A DNA stretch of 64,000 nucleotides from Portunus trituberculatus (GCF_017591435.1 NC_059256.1:1260494-1324493), one strand, 5' to 3'. Numbered from the stretch's first letter, positions 20,296 through 31,411 are shown. The notes: generated from the letters alone by a model not told the origin. Made by a program: numbers and translations.

Positions 20296-21230
20296 CTAGA
20301 ACCCTTCAATAGATATTCTTTTCCTCAATCTCCGTCTTTTTCTCGTTTTTTTCCTTAGCTTCATTTCTTTTTCCCTCTCTTCTAGGTTCATATCTCTTTT
20401 TATTCCTATATCTTTGTGTTTAGTATGATCAGCCAATTTCCCTTTCCATGTCATAATTTCCTCCACCACCACTTGTGATCTCATTCTCATTTTCATAGGT
20501 CTCTTATCCTCTTCACTAATTCTTCCCAACCTAATCACTTCCTCCAGCTCTTTGTTCAGTTCCTGTGTACACGTTTGATAATAGTTTAGGGCAATTCTCT
20601 CTTCACGTTCTCTCATAAACTTGTTTGGATTTTTTTTCCTTCACCCCAAATATCGTGAAACATTTCCTTTTATCTACTGTATTGCTCACTAGATCATCTT
20701 TCTCCTTAATTACTTGCATAACAGCGGCTTTTGTTTTTTCCTGAATTTGTCTCTTTACAACCTCTGAAAATTTAACATTTTTCTCTTGTTCTTTTTTCTA
20801 TACATTTTGTAATTTGATCCTTCAGCTTGTTTTCACCCAATCCAATTTCTACTCTGTCCTCAATCCCTTCTTGTACTTTTTTTTCTGTAGGCTCCTTAAG
20901 GAGTCTTTGTGGTCATGACATGTAGCTTTTAGTAAATCAGTTTGTTTCTTTATCTCCTGTATCTCCTCCCTTAATCCCTGATTGATTACACTGACCTTCT
21001 CACATTCGACTAATCTTGATCTCAGCTGTGTCTTCTGTTATCAGTTTGTTCTGCTTGTCCATTAAATTTGACATCACTTGTTTCATGAACCTTATCTCTC
21101 TTTCCACGTTTATCAGCCTCCTCATACTACATCTTTCGTCTTGAAATCCTGAAATGTCTTTCTCCAGTCAATCTCCTCAGTCCAACAGGTGTTTCAATAA
21201 ATCTCTGATTTTCACAAGATGGCGTTTGTT
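20296..21230 (-). pseudogene. CR1-like ORF1 (copy C), decayed
   Basis: The minus strand carries a basic, Glu/Lys-rich frame (20296-20616) with EVIRLGRISEEDKRPMKM. The same stretch in copy A reads KVIRLGRYGKGGRRPMKV. Further 5', at 20900-21100, are decayed coiled-coil-coding segments, and at about 21222 the equivalent of copy A's initiation region. The role by family is an RNA-binding chaperone for the LINE. Poly-T stretches and indels have destroyed continuity. Confidence 0.6.
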
Positions 21231-21513
21231 TTGATGTCATATGTCTGGCCGCGCTACCCAGTTCCGTTTCTCTCTCCATTTTTCCATTTATACAATACAA
21301 AGCTTATTTATTATGGAAACAGGAGAACCCTAGGGCCCCCTGCCCCCCTGTACATACGTCTAGGTCAGGCTCCAACGCCTGCTCAAGTACTTTCTCTGCG
21401 AGCTGCTCAGCACATCCTTTCTGTATGGTGTCAGTGATGTGTGTATTTACCTAGTTGTATTGTACAGGGTTCAAGCGGGGCTCATGGTGTCCTGTCTCCA
21501 TATCTCCATTTAT

Positions 21514-23601
21514 TTATTTTTCTTTAAAGTTCTGCACACTATGTGGTGTGACAATTCCATTATCCAATGCATTCCATTTTTCCACTATTCTGTGTGGAAA
21601 ACTGTATTTTCCAACATCCTTCACACACTGCCTCATCCTGATCTTCTTTCCATGTCCTCTTGTCCTTCCATCTTCTTCTGTCAACAGCACCAGGTCTTCT
21701 TTGTCTATCTTTTCAATATCGTTTACTATCTTATACATTGTTATTAGGTTTCCGCATTCTCTTCTATCTTGTAAGGTTGGCTGTCCCATTTCCTTCAGTC
21801 GTTCTTCATATGTGAGGTCCTTTAATTCCAGCACCATCTTTGTAGCAATCTTCTGTATCCTTTCCAATTTTCTTATATCCTTTTTAGAGCTTGGAGACCA
21901 CACCACTGCTGCATATTCCAGCCTTGGGCGTATCATGCTTGTGATGATTTTTTTCATCATATCTTTATCCATGTAATGAAATGCCACTCTTATATTAGTC
22001 AACATTTTATATGATAGTCCAAATATCTTGTTTATGTGTTTATCAGGGCTCAGATTTTCCTGTATGATCACTCCAAGATCTTTTTTCTCTTTAGTCTTCA
22101 TTATTTGTTCCTCTCCCATCAAATAGTTCCATAATGGTCTTCTCTTATTCTTTCCTAGTTCCATTATGTGGCATTTCTTGGCATTAATCTCCAATTTCCA
22201 CTTCTTGCTCCATTCATAGATCTTGTTTAAATCTTCCTGCAACAGCAGACAGTCCTCTCTGGTTTTGATAACTCTTAGCAACTTTGCATCATCAGCGAAT
22301 AAATTTATATAACTGTTTATCCCAATGTGAATGTCGTTTACATAAACCTGAAACATAATGGGGGTTAACACTGATCCTTGTGGCACTCCACTAGTTACTT
22401 TACCTCAAGATGAGTATGTATTTCTGATCACAGTTCTCATTTCCCTATCCTTCAAATAATCTCTTGTCCATTCGAGCAAGGTTCCACGCAGTCCTCCTTT
22501 GTTCTCTAGTTTCCAAAGAAGTCTTCCGTGAGTGACTTTATCAAAAGTCTTTTTAATGTCCAGGTATACTGTGTCTACCCATCCATCTCTGTTTTCAAGT
22601 CCTGCAATAACTCGAGTAGAAGTTTAATAAGTTTATACACATGACCGCCCTGTCCTGAACCTGTTCGATATGACTTGCTCCTCTTCTAGAAACTTAACCC
22701 ATTTTTCTTTGATAATTATTTCACATAACTTCCCTACAACACTTGTAAGTGACACTGGTCTGTAGTTTAGTGGTTCAATTGCCTTTCCTCTTTTAAATAT
22801 CTGTATTACGTTGGCTCTCTTCCACTCTAGTGGAACTTTCCCTTCATTTATGGAACTTTTAATTATTTCCCAAATTGGCTCCAGTAATTGCTCTTTACAT
22901 TCTTTTAACACCCTGCCAGATATACCATCCACCCCCATTGCTTTTCTCACTTCCAACTTATCCAGTAATCTTCCAATATCCTCTTTGTGCACTGCAATCT
23001 CCTGTAATCCTTGGCAATCCAGTGTCATATTAAGTTCTGTGGAATCATCTTCTTCAGTGAATACCATTTTGAGGCTCTCATTCATTATTTCACACATTTC
23101 CTTCTCTGTTTGGTATGTCTTTCCTTCTTTAATTATTCCTTGAATTGTTTCCTTATTCTTTGTTTTGCTGTTTATAAACTTGTAGAAAAGTTTGGGTTCA
23201 TCCTTGCTTTTATCCACTATATCCTTCTCAAACTTTCTTTCTTCCTCTCTCCTTACTGTAATATATTCATTAGTAGCATCTTTGTACTGCCGTCTGTTAT
23301 GGTCATGTCCCTGCTTTAAGAGTTTCTTCCATGCTTTATCTTTTGCCTTTTTTGTCTGAACTCTATAAACAGGAACAAACTTTTTTACTCCATTGTATTT
23401 CTGTAAGACTATGTCATATTTCTCTTGTACAGTCTTTCTGCACATTATATTACTCCACTCAATATTAGTAAAATAAATCCTAAATTTTTCAAAATCCGCT
23501 TTTGTATAATTTAATCTCTCTCCTTTATAATCCTCTCTGTAACAATTCTCATCTTCCTCCTGCATTTGCATCTCTAGTGTCACCTGATCACTTTTCCCCA
23601 T
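21514..23601 (-). pseudogene. CR1-like reverse transcriptase (copy A)
   Basis: The upstream frame (22633-23601, 322 codons) contains the GKSDQVTLEM end of the endonuclease, a basic linker, EPKLFYKFIN, RKAMGVDGISGRVLK and PLNYRPVSLTSVVGKLCE. The downstream frame (21514-22386, 290 codons) has PQGSVLTPIMFQVYVNDI (motif B), LFADDAKLL (motif C, FADD), KKDLGV and the thumb with IRPRLEYAAVVWSP, and ends SVQNFKEK. Motif A lies in the frameshifted, decayed 22387-22632 part. RT of this group copies the element RNA at a nicked target. It is not functional as it stands. Confidence 0.85.
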
Positions 23602-23654
23602 TGGACCAAGTTATTGTATGATTGGAGGGGACTCTGGTTTCTTTGTGAAAACTA

Positions 23655-23789
23655 TAGTCCTACCATCCTAAATTAAAGGCCAGGGTGGGGTCAGGTAGTA
23701 GGACGCACCTGTTTACAGTGTTGTCATATTTCTGTAAGAAGTTGCTATGACTTCTATTCTTTCCTCCTCCTATATCTGCCTCTCTCCCA

Positions 23790-23884
<95 letters not shown>

Positions 23885-24458
23885 TCCTGTTTATATTTCT
23901 TTGCTTCCTTGATAATACTTTTCATGTTATTGTGCCCATATTAAAACTTTGACATTATTTCCACACCAGCCAATGGGGTAAAAATCTTGGCGCGTTTTTG
24001 TAAAAGGTTTCCCCGATAGACCTAAATCCTCACCCAGGGTCACTCAGGAGGACGTGACCCGGTCTCATTCAGTCGCCCTGAGTGTTGCCGCTCGGCAGAA
24101 GTTTAAAAACATTTATATTTATAGAGAAACCAATGTATTCTATATTTTCTTACTATCAGGTGATATCTTACATAAGCATAATTGTTACATTACCTGTCCA
24201 CCTTACAACTCCAGTAAGTCAATAAAGTACACAAAGATTTTAAAGCAACACTGTCAAATGTTTATGCCACACTTCTTCTACCTCATGTAAATACCTTATG
24301 GCTAATAAGCTTGTTTTTCTTTGATGCATCGTATTGGGTTTATCAAACTTTCATTAATATCAATCTATCTTGTTTGTGATGCTTTTTATATGTATAAGAA
24401 ATGTTACTCATTGCACCCTCGACCCCACCCTGACCTTAAATTTAGGATGGTTTACTTA
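23655..24458. mobile_element. 804-bp TA-flanked non-autonomous DNA transposon inside LINE copy A
   Basis: Ends share about 38 bp in inverted orientation, including ACCATCCTAAATT, AAGG and CAGGGTGGGGTC. TA duplications lie at 23653-23654 and 24459-24460. Deleting the insertion and one TA restores the LINE endonuclease frame (Asp codon, then Leu-Val-Phe-Thr-Lys-Lys), so the boundaries are exact. The interior has a long (TC)n run (23791-23880) and no transposase. A TA target is typical of the Tc1/mariner superfamily. Confidence 0.88.
23791..23880. repeat. (TC)n microsatellite
   Basis: About 90 bp of nearly pure TC dinucleotide lies within the 804-bp transposon. The Leu-Ser repeat frame across it is an artefact. 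Confidence 0.95.
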
Positions 24459-24460
24459 TA

Positions 24461-25052
24461 GATCAAGCATCGATGGTTCTTCTTCCCCCCTGTACCTTGT
24501 TGACTCCTCCACTCACTGGTCCATTGTATTATTGCCCATAATCAACTGTAACACTTTCTCACTCCAATGTCCAGCATTATCCATTACTTCCATCTCTCTC
24601 CAGTTTATCTTTTTACAGTCACAATCTCCAACTAAGAGTATTCTTCTATCTCTTCTTATCATGTTATCTCGGCACTTTATCGCCTCTCTTTGCATATCTT
24701 TGTGCTCTTCTGATCCCCATGTATTAGTCTTTGGTGAAACATATGTATCTATAAATTTTCTTTTCTTCAAATCTTCTGTTCTGATTGTTACTCCCATAAC
24801 TTCCACTTTGCCCTCTTCATATTACACATCCTCCACACATATATTATCATGAACCATTATTAGCACTCCTCCTCTCCCTTTATCCTTCCTGTCCCTCCTC
24901 CAGGTATTATATCCCTCCTCTTTAAAGTTGACATGGATCTCACTCTTCAGTTTTGTTTCAACGATGCACATAACATCCGGCTTTTTCTCTTTCAAATAAT
25001 CCTGAAATTCCAATATACTTGATAACAAACCATCTATGTTAGTATAAGTCAC
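24461..25052 (-). pseudogene. CR1-like endonuclease (copy A), split by a transposon
   Basis: This is an apurinic-type endonuclease that nicks the target to prime reverse transcription. The minus strand shows MTYTNIDGLLSSI, KKPDVMCIVETKLKSE, GGVLIMVHDNICVED, then after a frameshift DTYVSPKTNTWGS and ILLVGDCDCKKINW (family: GDFNCK). The domain continues to the transposon junction at 24460. Its last part, with FTKKPES and MGKSDQV, resumes at 23652 beyond the insertion. The canonical GDFN carries changes here. Confidence 0.8.
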
Positions 25053-26035
25053 TTAATTTATTGCCTCCTCCACGACCTCCTCTTTTTTCCATAGGTACCA
25101 CTTCTTTAGCCTCATATCCAGAACCCTCAGGTAAAAATTCTTCTCTATCTTTGTCCTTTTCTTTTTTTTTTTTCTTTTTTTCCTTAGCGTCACTTCTTAG
25201 CACTTTCTCCTTTTCCCTTTTTTTTGCCATCATTTTTTCTACAGCCACTTGGGATCTCATTTTCACCTTCATTGGTCTCCTACCCCCTTTACCGTATCTT
25301 CCCAGCCTAATCACTTTCTCCATCTCCTGGTCAAATTCTTGTGTGCTGTCTAGTACTTGTTTGATAACAGTTTTGGCCAATTCCCTTTCTTCACGTTCTC
25401 TCATGGATTTATTTGGACTTTTCTTTTACTTTATCCCATTAATCACGAAGCTTTTTTTCTAGTCCACTGCATCCCACACCAAATCTTCCTTCTCCTTCAT
25501 AAATTCTATTATGGCAACTTTCATGTTCTCCTCAATTTGTCTCCTTACCACTTCTGAAAATTTGACTTTTCCTCTTCTTGCTCTTGTTTCCATTAATTTC
25601 TTAGTTCTTTCAACTTATCACCTAGACCACCTTCTGCCCTGTCTGTAATCCCGTCCTGCACTTCAGCCTGCAACCTCTTTAAAGAGCTTTCATAATTTTG
25701 GCATGTGGTTTTTAGAACATCATTTTGCTTCCTTATTTCCTGAATCTCCTCTTTCAATTCCTGGTTTATTGCACTGACCTTCTCACATTCAGTTACTCTC
25801 AATTTCAGGACTGTGTTCTCTGTTATCAGTCAGTCTTGTTTGTCCATTAGACTGGACATCACCTCCTTCATATATCTTAATTCTCTTTCTACATTAATAA
25901 GCCTTCTCACATTACCTCGTTCATCCTGGAAACCCGAGAAATCCTTTTCCATAGTATCATCTGACAGTTCCTTAAACCAATAGGGGTTTCTATAAAGCGC
26001 TGGTTATCATTTGGCATATGTTTTGATTCTGCCAT
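25039..26035 (-). pseudogene. CR1-like ORF1, coiled-coil and basic region (copy A)
   Basis: The minus strand begins with a probable start at about 26035 (MAESKHMPNDNQRFIETP), then after a frameshift NVERELRYMKEV, a coiled-coil segment (25593-25802, KVSAINQELKEEIQEIRKQN) and a Lys/Glu-rich basic segment (25039-25404, with KVIRLGRYGKGGRRPMKVKM). This is the usual plan of an ORF1 chaperone: coiled coil followed by a basic nucleic-acid-binding tail. It lies directly upstream of the endonuclease. Frame breaks and stops occur between the segments. Confidence 0.65.
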
Positions 26036-26293
26036 ACACCTGGCACCGCTACTTGGTTCAATGTCTCAAATTAGTCATCCCTTATATGTGATCTAACACT
26101 TATTTAATATGGAGATAGGAGAACCTATGGCCCCCTCTCCCCCCTTTACATACTTGTAGGCCAATCTCCAACTCCTTTTGTAGTAATCTTGGTGAGCTGC
26201 TCAGATGCATGCATCCTACTCGGTGGCTGTGCTGTGAATTTGCCACGCTGTGTATTTACCTAGTTGTAGTTTTCCAGGGCCTGGGCTTTATGC

Positions 26294-28041
26294 TCATGTG
26301 GCCCCATCTCCATATCTACACTTAACCAATCTTTCCTTAAAACTATGTACACTCTTTGCAGACATTACTTCTTCATTCAAACTGTTCCACGTCTCAACAC
26401 ATCTTTGGAAACTATACTTTTTAATATCTCTTGGACATCTTCCCTTCCTCAATTTCTTACTATGCGATCTTGTGCTTCGACTGGCATATTCTTCTCTCAG
26501 GATCAGATACTCACTGTCTACTGGGTCCATTCCGTTGATCAATTTATAAACTTGTATGAGATCCCCTCTCTCCCTTCTTTGTTCCAATGTTGGTAGATCC
26601 ATAGCCTTTAGTCTCTCCTCATATGTCATCCCTTCAAATTCTGGAACCATTCTTGTGGTCATTTTTTGTAGTCTCTCCAACTTCCTTATATGTTTCTTTT
26701 TATGAGGGGTCCACACTACTCCTGCATATTCCAATCTAGGTCTTATTATAGTACTTATTAGTTTCTTCATCATTTCTTTGTCCATGTAGTGAAATGCTAC
26801 TCCAATATTCCTTAGCAAATTATATGTCTCTGAAAATTCTATCAATATGGCTTACTGGTTGATTGTTTTCTTCCATCGTCACTCCCAAGTCCTTTTCCTT
26901 TTTGACTTTCTCCAGTTCTACTCCATCTCCCATCTTATAGATTCCCACGGGTCGTCTTTCACTCTTTCCCATTTCCATGACATGGCTTTTGTTCACACTG
27001 AATTCCATTTCCCACTTCTTACTCCATTCCCAGATCTTATTTAGGTCTTCTTGCAGTATTTCACAATTCTCCTTTTGCTTTATAACTCTGCACAGTTTCA
27101 TATCGTCCGCAAACAGATTTATGTAGCTGTTCACTCTTTCTGGCATGTCGTTTATATAGATGAGAAAAAGTATTGGTGCCAATACTGACCCCTGTGGCAC
27201 TCTGCTGTCTACTGCTCTCCACTTGGACTTCATATCTTTAACTTCCGTCCTTATTTCTCTCCCTCTCAAATAATTTTCCATCCATCTCATCTCAATGTGC
27301 TTCCTATTAAACCATCCTTCTCCTCTAATTTCCACAGCAACCTTTCATGTGGCACTTTATCAAATGCCTTTTTTAAATCCAAGTAAATACAGTCAACCCA
27401 TCCCTCTCCCTCTCTCTCTTGTACTCTATCAATTATTCTAGAGTAGAAACTCAATCAATTAGTTACACATGACTGACCTTTTCTAAAACCAAATTGGCTA
27501 TTTGATATTAATTTGTTGTCTTCAAGGAACTCGATCCATTGTTTCTTTATTATTCTTTCACACATCTTGCATATTAGTGATACCGGTCTGTAATTTAAAG
27601 GTTCTTCCTTCCTTCCGCTCTTATATATGGGAACCACCTCCGCTCTTTTCCATTCTACTGGTACTGTTCCATTTTCTATTGAGCATTTTATGATGTGTAT
27701 AGGACTTGCTAGTTCTTCCCTACATTCTTTCAGTATTCTGCCTGAGACTTCATCCGGTCTCATTGCCTTTTCTTCATCCAGTTCCTTCATTAACTCTTTT
27801 ATTTCAAGCTTGGTTACTTTAATCTCCTTCATATTGACTGTCTCTCTATTACCCTGTGGTCTTTCAAATTTGGATTCCTTAGTAAAGACCTCCTGGAATT
27901 TATTATTTAATAGTTCTGCCATACTTTTGGGTCTTCCACCATCCCGTTCTCTCCTTTTAACCTTTCTATTGTTTCTTTTTGTCTTATTTTCCCATTTATG
28001 AATCTGTAAAACAATTTTGGTTGCTCCTTGCATTTTTCAAC
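26294..28041 (-). pseudogene. CR1-like reverse transcriptase (copy B), three frames
   Basis: Frame pieces in order are 27455-28033 (KLFYRFINGKIRQKETIE in a neighbouring frame, then SGRILKECREEL, LNYRPVSLICKMCERII and QFGFRKGQSC), 26820-27335 (MEIRGEGWFNRKHIEMRWME, VPQGSVLAPILFLIYINDMP, NLFADDMKLCRV) and 26294-26845 (RPRLEYAGVVWTPHKKKHIR, then SVHSFKERLVKC). Motifs B and C are clear; motif A falls near 27380-27450 in a broken part. Frameshifts near 27440 and 26830 inactivate it. Confidence 0.85.
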
Positions 28042-28043
28042 TA

Positions 28044-28837
28044 CAGTAGAACCTCGCTTGATGAACGTTTCTAAGGACGAACAATTCGGGAGACGACCAA
28101 AAAATTTGTCAATATATCGACCCAGGGGACGGATGATATTTTGGGGGACGAACGAGGTTAAACGGCTCGTCGGCAAGTGAGCCGTTTGTGTGATAGCCAA
28201 CCCGGCTATCACACAACAACAAAACAAAATATAATCACAAAAGAAATTAGAAACTGGAACATTCGAAAAATATTACATAACATAATCTCCGTGCCACCAC
28301 GATTTCCTCCTGTTTTTCCTGGGCATGGTGATGTTACCGGCACGCTCTACTGTAGCTTCCTCGTCGTTACCCTCTCTGCTATAACGGGGCCCCACATATC
28401 GGCACTGACTTGTGACGCTACACAGCTGTTGTGTAGCTCTGGCACACTGCGCACATCCAAAGTTCTCTCTCATGACTGTCTTCTTGGATCTTGTCTGTCT
28501 TCCTCCCCATCCTCCTCTCCTCCATTCCATCATGCCATCAACGTCCAGTCTCTCAAGTAAATAACCTTTTCTTTTTTTATTCATTTTCTGATCATTTTGA
28601 AAGCATTTAGGTAAGTCAAACAATGTAGGCTTTCTATAATTATTTTGTTTGTCATGCATACATTAAAAGTCTATTTTGAATGGGTTTTATGGACAAAAGT
28701 ATGATTTTTTTTTGGTCTGGAATGGATTAATGGTATTTCAATACATTCTTATGGGAAAAATTGATTCAAGGGATGAACAAATCGGGTGACAAACAGGATT
28801 TAGGAACAAATTATGGTCGTGAGCTGAGGTTTTACTG
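28044..28837. mobile_element. 794-bp pogo/Tigger-like MITE inside LINE copy B
   Basis: The ends are CAGTAGAACCTCGCTTGATG and, inverted, CAGTAAAACCTCAGCTCACG. TA duplications are at 28042-28043 and 28838-28839. CAGT(A/G)-AACCTC termini with TA targets are characteristic of pogo/Tigger elements. Removing it plus one TA restores a LINE reading frame through GAC-ATA-GTT codons, matching DIVDK in copy A. Subterminal sequence repeats a GACGAAC motif several times. There is no transposase. Confidence 0.9.
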
Positions 28838-28839
28838 TA

Positions 28840-30035
28840 TGTCCTTTTCATAGATCCTCTCCTCTTCCTTCCTCACTTTAACATATTAATTTCTTGCTAT
28901 CTTGAAGTTTACCTTATTTACTGCATTGCTATTTCTCCTCCACCTTTTCCATGCTCCATCTCTTTTCTCCTTTGCCTTGGCACACTGCATTAAACCAATC
29001 TTTCTTTTCTTCTTCTTTAGGTCTATATTTCGGAACATATTCCCTGACTCTTGTTTTGTATATTTCCAAAAATAAGTTATATTTCTCTTGCACCCCCTCA
29101 GAGTTTTCCATCTCCTCCCAGTTAGCGTATTTGAAATAGTTCTTGAGATTCTCAATATCAGCCTTTCTGTAATTTAATCAGTCTCCTTTGTATGATTCAT
29201 GTCTATCTTCTTTTCCCTCTTCTATATCCATTTCTAATATTACATGATCACTCTTTCCCAATGGGCACTTATATCTTATATCATCATTCATTTGTATAGC
29301 CCTTGCAAAAACCAGGTCCAATCTCGCTGGCTCATCGTTTCCTCTGAATCTTGTGTTTTATTTTACATTTTGATCCATCATATTGTCTATCATTAGGTTC
29401 AGGAATCTTTCTCCCCAGGCTTCTTCCCCCATACCACTTTCATAATTTTCCCAGTCCACTTCTTTACAGTTGAAATCTACTAATATCACTTTTCTCCTTT
29501 CTTTAACGATTCTCATTAGAATCCTTATTGTGTCATCTATCATGTCTTTATATTCTTGATTGGTCCATGAATTTGTTTTTGGTGGCACATATGTTCCAAT
29601 GATTGTTAACTCTTTTTTATTAATATGTATCTTAATATACAGTACTTCTGCTTTTTCTTCCCCACATTCCACATGGTTTACCACCATCTCTTTCCTTAAC
29701 ATTATCATGACTCCTCCTCCTCCTTTACCCCCTCAGTCTTTCCTCCATATGTTGTATCTGTTATCTGTGCCTATTTTGATTGTCCCATTTAGTTTTGTTT
29801 CAGCCAGGCATACAATATCCGGTTTTTCTTTCCTTATGTAATCTTTTAGTTCTAATTTACTTGATAGAACCCCATCTATGTTCGTATACATTATTTTTAG
29901 TTTCTTGCCCTTATGACTTTTAGTTATACTTGGTCCAATGCTGCCTCTTCCTTCTCTCTTATATACCATTTTCTTATCCTGTCTCCTGGAATTCTCCAAA
30001 AAAATACCTTTTTTTTTCCTCCTCTCACCTTTCAT
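28840..30035 (-). pseudogene. CR1-like endonuclease and linker (copy B)
   Basis: The endonuclease start (29733-30035) has KIMYTNIDGVLSSKLELKDY and KPDIVCLAETKLNG. The next piece (29358-29708) has TIIGTYVPPKTNSW, KVILVDFNCKEVDW and LMIDNMMDQNV. The linker (28929-29111) has QEKYNLFLEIYKTRVREY and PKEEEKKDWFNAVCQ. The GDFNCK motif is VDFNCK here. Frameshifts separate all three. Roles are as for copy A. Confidence 0.8.
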
Positions 30036-30086
30036 TATTTTTCATTATTCGTTGTATCTCTTCCTTACTTCCTCATTCTTATTTTT

Positions 30087-30091
<5 letters not shown>

Positions 30092-30176
<85 letters not shown>
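30092..30176. repeat. (TA)n microsatellite
   Basis: About 85 bp of pure TA lies between LINE copy B and the start of an LTR. Confidence 0.97.
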
Positions 30177-30180
<4 letters not shown>

Positions 30181-30561
30181 ACAAATGTGTGTTGTGTGTG
30201 TTTTTGCGGGCTGGCTTTGTGAGTGTTGGCGCAGCGCAGGGGAGAGAGTCGGCAAGAGAGCACGTGCAAGGCAAGACGGTGAGACGCACGTGCTGTAATT
30301 AAGAAGTGCTGCCTGCTACTGTAGTCTGTTGTGCCCGCCCCTGGGAATGCCTGTGAGTGCCTGAGTGCCCTGTGTGTGTGTGTGTGGAGGCTGCCCTGTG
30401 ATGTACTGTGAACTGAGGACTCAGTAAAGGACGTGAGTAAGCTGGTGTTTCTCTGTCCGGCGTTGCCCGCCATTGTGTGCGTCGTGCTGGTGTGCTCCGG
30501 ACTCTGACAACGAAGCTGACGCAGCCAGTCAAAGCTGATAACCAAGGCTGAGAAGGTAACA
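30177..30561 (+). mobile_element. Gypsy-type 5' LTR, 385 bp
   Basis: It starts TGTTACAAATG directly after (TA)n and ends AAGGTAACA, giving a perfect 6-bp terminal inverted pair TGTTAC...GTAACA. A tRNA-Leu primer site follows one base later. No TATA box is obvious. No matching 3' LTR is in the window, so the element is incomplete. Confidence 0.8.
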
Positions 30562-30562
30562 G

Positions 30563-30582
30563 TGGTGTCAGGAGTGAGGATT
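30563..30582 (+). other. Primer-binding site complementary to tRNA-Leu
   Basis: TGGTGTCAGGAGTGAGGATT matches the complement of a tRNA-Leu 3' end (…CACTCCTGACACCA) over most of its length. Several Gypsy lineages prime minus-strand synthesis from tRNA-Leu. Its position, one base after the LTR, is as expected. Confidence 0.75.
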
Positions 30583-30703
30583 TAGTGTCCTGTGTTTTAC
30601 CGTGCTTGTGGTTGCTTGTGACTGGTTAGCGTGAGCTGAGGCTAATGGTGGTGGTGGTGAGGCTGAGCCGGGTGAAAGGAAGCCCGACCAGCTCGAGCTG
30701 ATA

Positions 30704-31411
30704 ATGTCTATGCTGGCGTCTATGAGGGCAGAACAGTCAGAACAGGCATGGCAACAGTCAGAGCAGGCACGGCGGCAGTCAGAACAGGCACGGCAGCAGT
30801 CAGAACAGGCACAGCGGCAGGCGGAACACACACAGCAGTTGATGGAGGTGCTGCAGTCTAGCCTTGGCTCCTTGAGGGCAGAGGCGCAGGATTACACCGA
30901 TCATTCCTGTGAAAGTGTGCGAGGTGAACTGGAGCAGAATCTGCAGACAGTGAAGGGTGAGCTGGAGAAGGACCTGCAGGCGCTGCGGGATGAGGTAAGA
31001 GACATAAGGAGTGAGACAGTTTGGCGCCAACTGGATATGGCAGGGTGCCTGTGGCTCGACAAGGGGTGTTTCGGGAGCCCTGGGAGTGTCGCTTCTGCCC
31101 CTCCTGGTGCCGTGGACAGGGACTGGGGCCTTGTTGGCTCGACAAGGGGTGTTTCGGGAGCCCTGGGAGTGTCGCTTCTGCCCCTCCTGGTGCCGTGGAC
31201 AGGGACTGAGGCCTTGTTGGAGCAGCGGGCCCGTGGAGGGCTCCTGGGGGCCTGCCAGGGGCTTCGCGGCCTCTGGGAAACACGGGTTTGTTGGCGTCAA
31301 GTTGCCCGCCATCTTCCCTCGCTTCCCCGTCCGGCATGGCGCGCGCACCATCTTTGTCACCTCCACCCTCACCGCCTCGCTCGCCTTTCCCCCGCTTCAA
31401 GTCTTGCGTAA
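30704..31411 (+). pseudogene. Gypsy-type gag N-terminus with heptad repeats
   Basis: The frame starts MSMLASMRAEQ and continues with near-perfect heptads (SEQAWQQ, SEQARRQ, SEQARQQ, SEQAQRQ), then SLRAEAQDYTDHSCESVRGE. This is a coiled coil like the N-terminal part of some arthropod Gypsy gag proteins. The meaningful part ends near 31020. After that an 83-bp tandem duplication shifts frame and the Gly/Ala-rich remainder is not gag-like. Capsid and zinc-knuckle domains are absent. The next element is in the opposite orientation. Confidence 0.6.
31053..31218. repeat. 83-bp tandem duplication
   Basis: Two near-identical 83-bp units start GGCTCGACAAGGGGTGTTTC at 31053 and 31136. Because 83 is not a multiple of 3, the gag frame is shifted. 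Confidence 0.95.

Larger units (their letters stand above)
19555..21437 (-). mobile_element. CR1-like LINE copy C (5' part only)
   Basis: This is the last member, in transcription order, of a three-copy head-to-tail array. It holds the 5' UTR, ORF1 region and the start of the endonuclease, then ends abruptly at about 19555 without RT or 3' UTR. Its 5' end meets the 3' end of copy A at about 21438 with no intervening DNA. Homology to copy A's 5' part (25.0-26.24 kb) runs throughout, for example GAGCTGCTCAG near the 5' edge. Confidence 0.75.
21438..26246 (-). mobile_element. CR1-like LINE copy A, near full length, interrupted
   Basis: The 3' end reads, on the minus strand, ACAACTAGGTAAATACACAC at about 21440-21459, the same terminus as copy B at about 26249-26268. 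Going 5' come the RT (21514-23601), the endonuclease (24461-25052), ORF1 (25039-26035) and a 5' UTR to about 26246. Removing the 804-bp DNA transposon at 23655-24458 rejoins the endonuclease reading frame. About 4 kb without the insertion is a normal length for a CR1-group element. Confidence 0.85.
26247..30091 (-). mobile_element. CR1-like LINE copy B, 5'-truncated, interrupted
   Basis: It is the most 5' member of the array in transcription order. Its 3' terminus (TGTGTATTTACCTAGTTGTA at about 26249) abuts the 5' UTR of copy A. It contains RT, linker and endonuclease. ORF1 is missing, because the LINE stops at a (TA)n tract at 30092. A pogo-like transposon occupies 28044-28837. Protein identity to copy A is moderate, so the two are different lineages of the same clade. 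Confidence 0.82.

Noticed and set aside
23747..23944. Leu-Ser repeat protein
   Set aside because: It is the translation of (TC)n inside a non-coding transposon.
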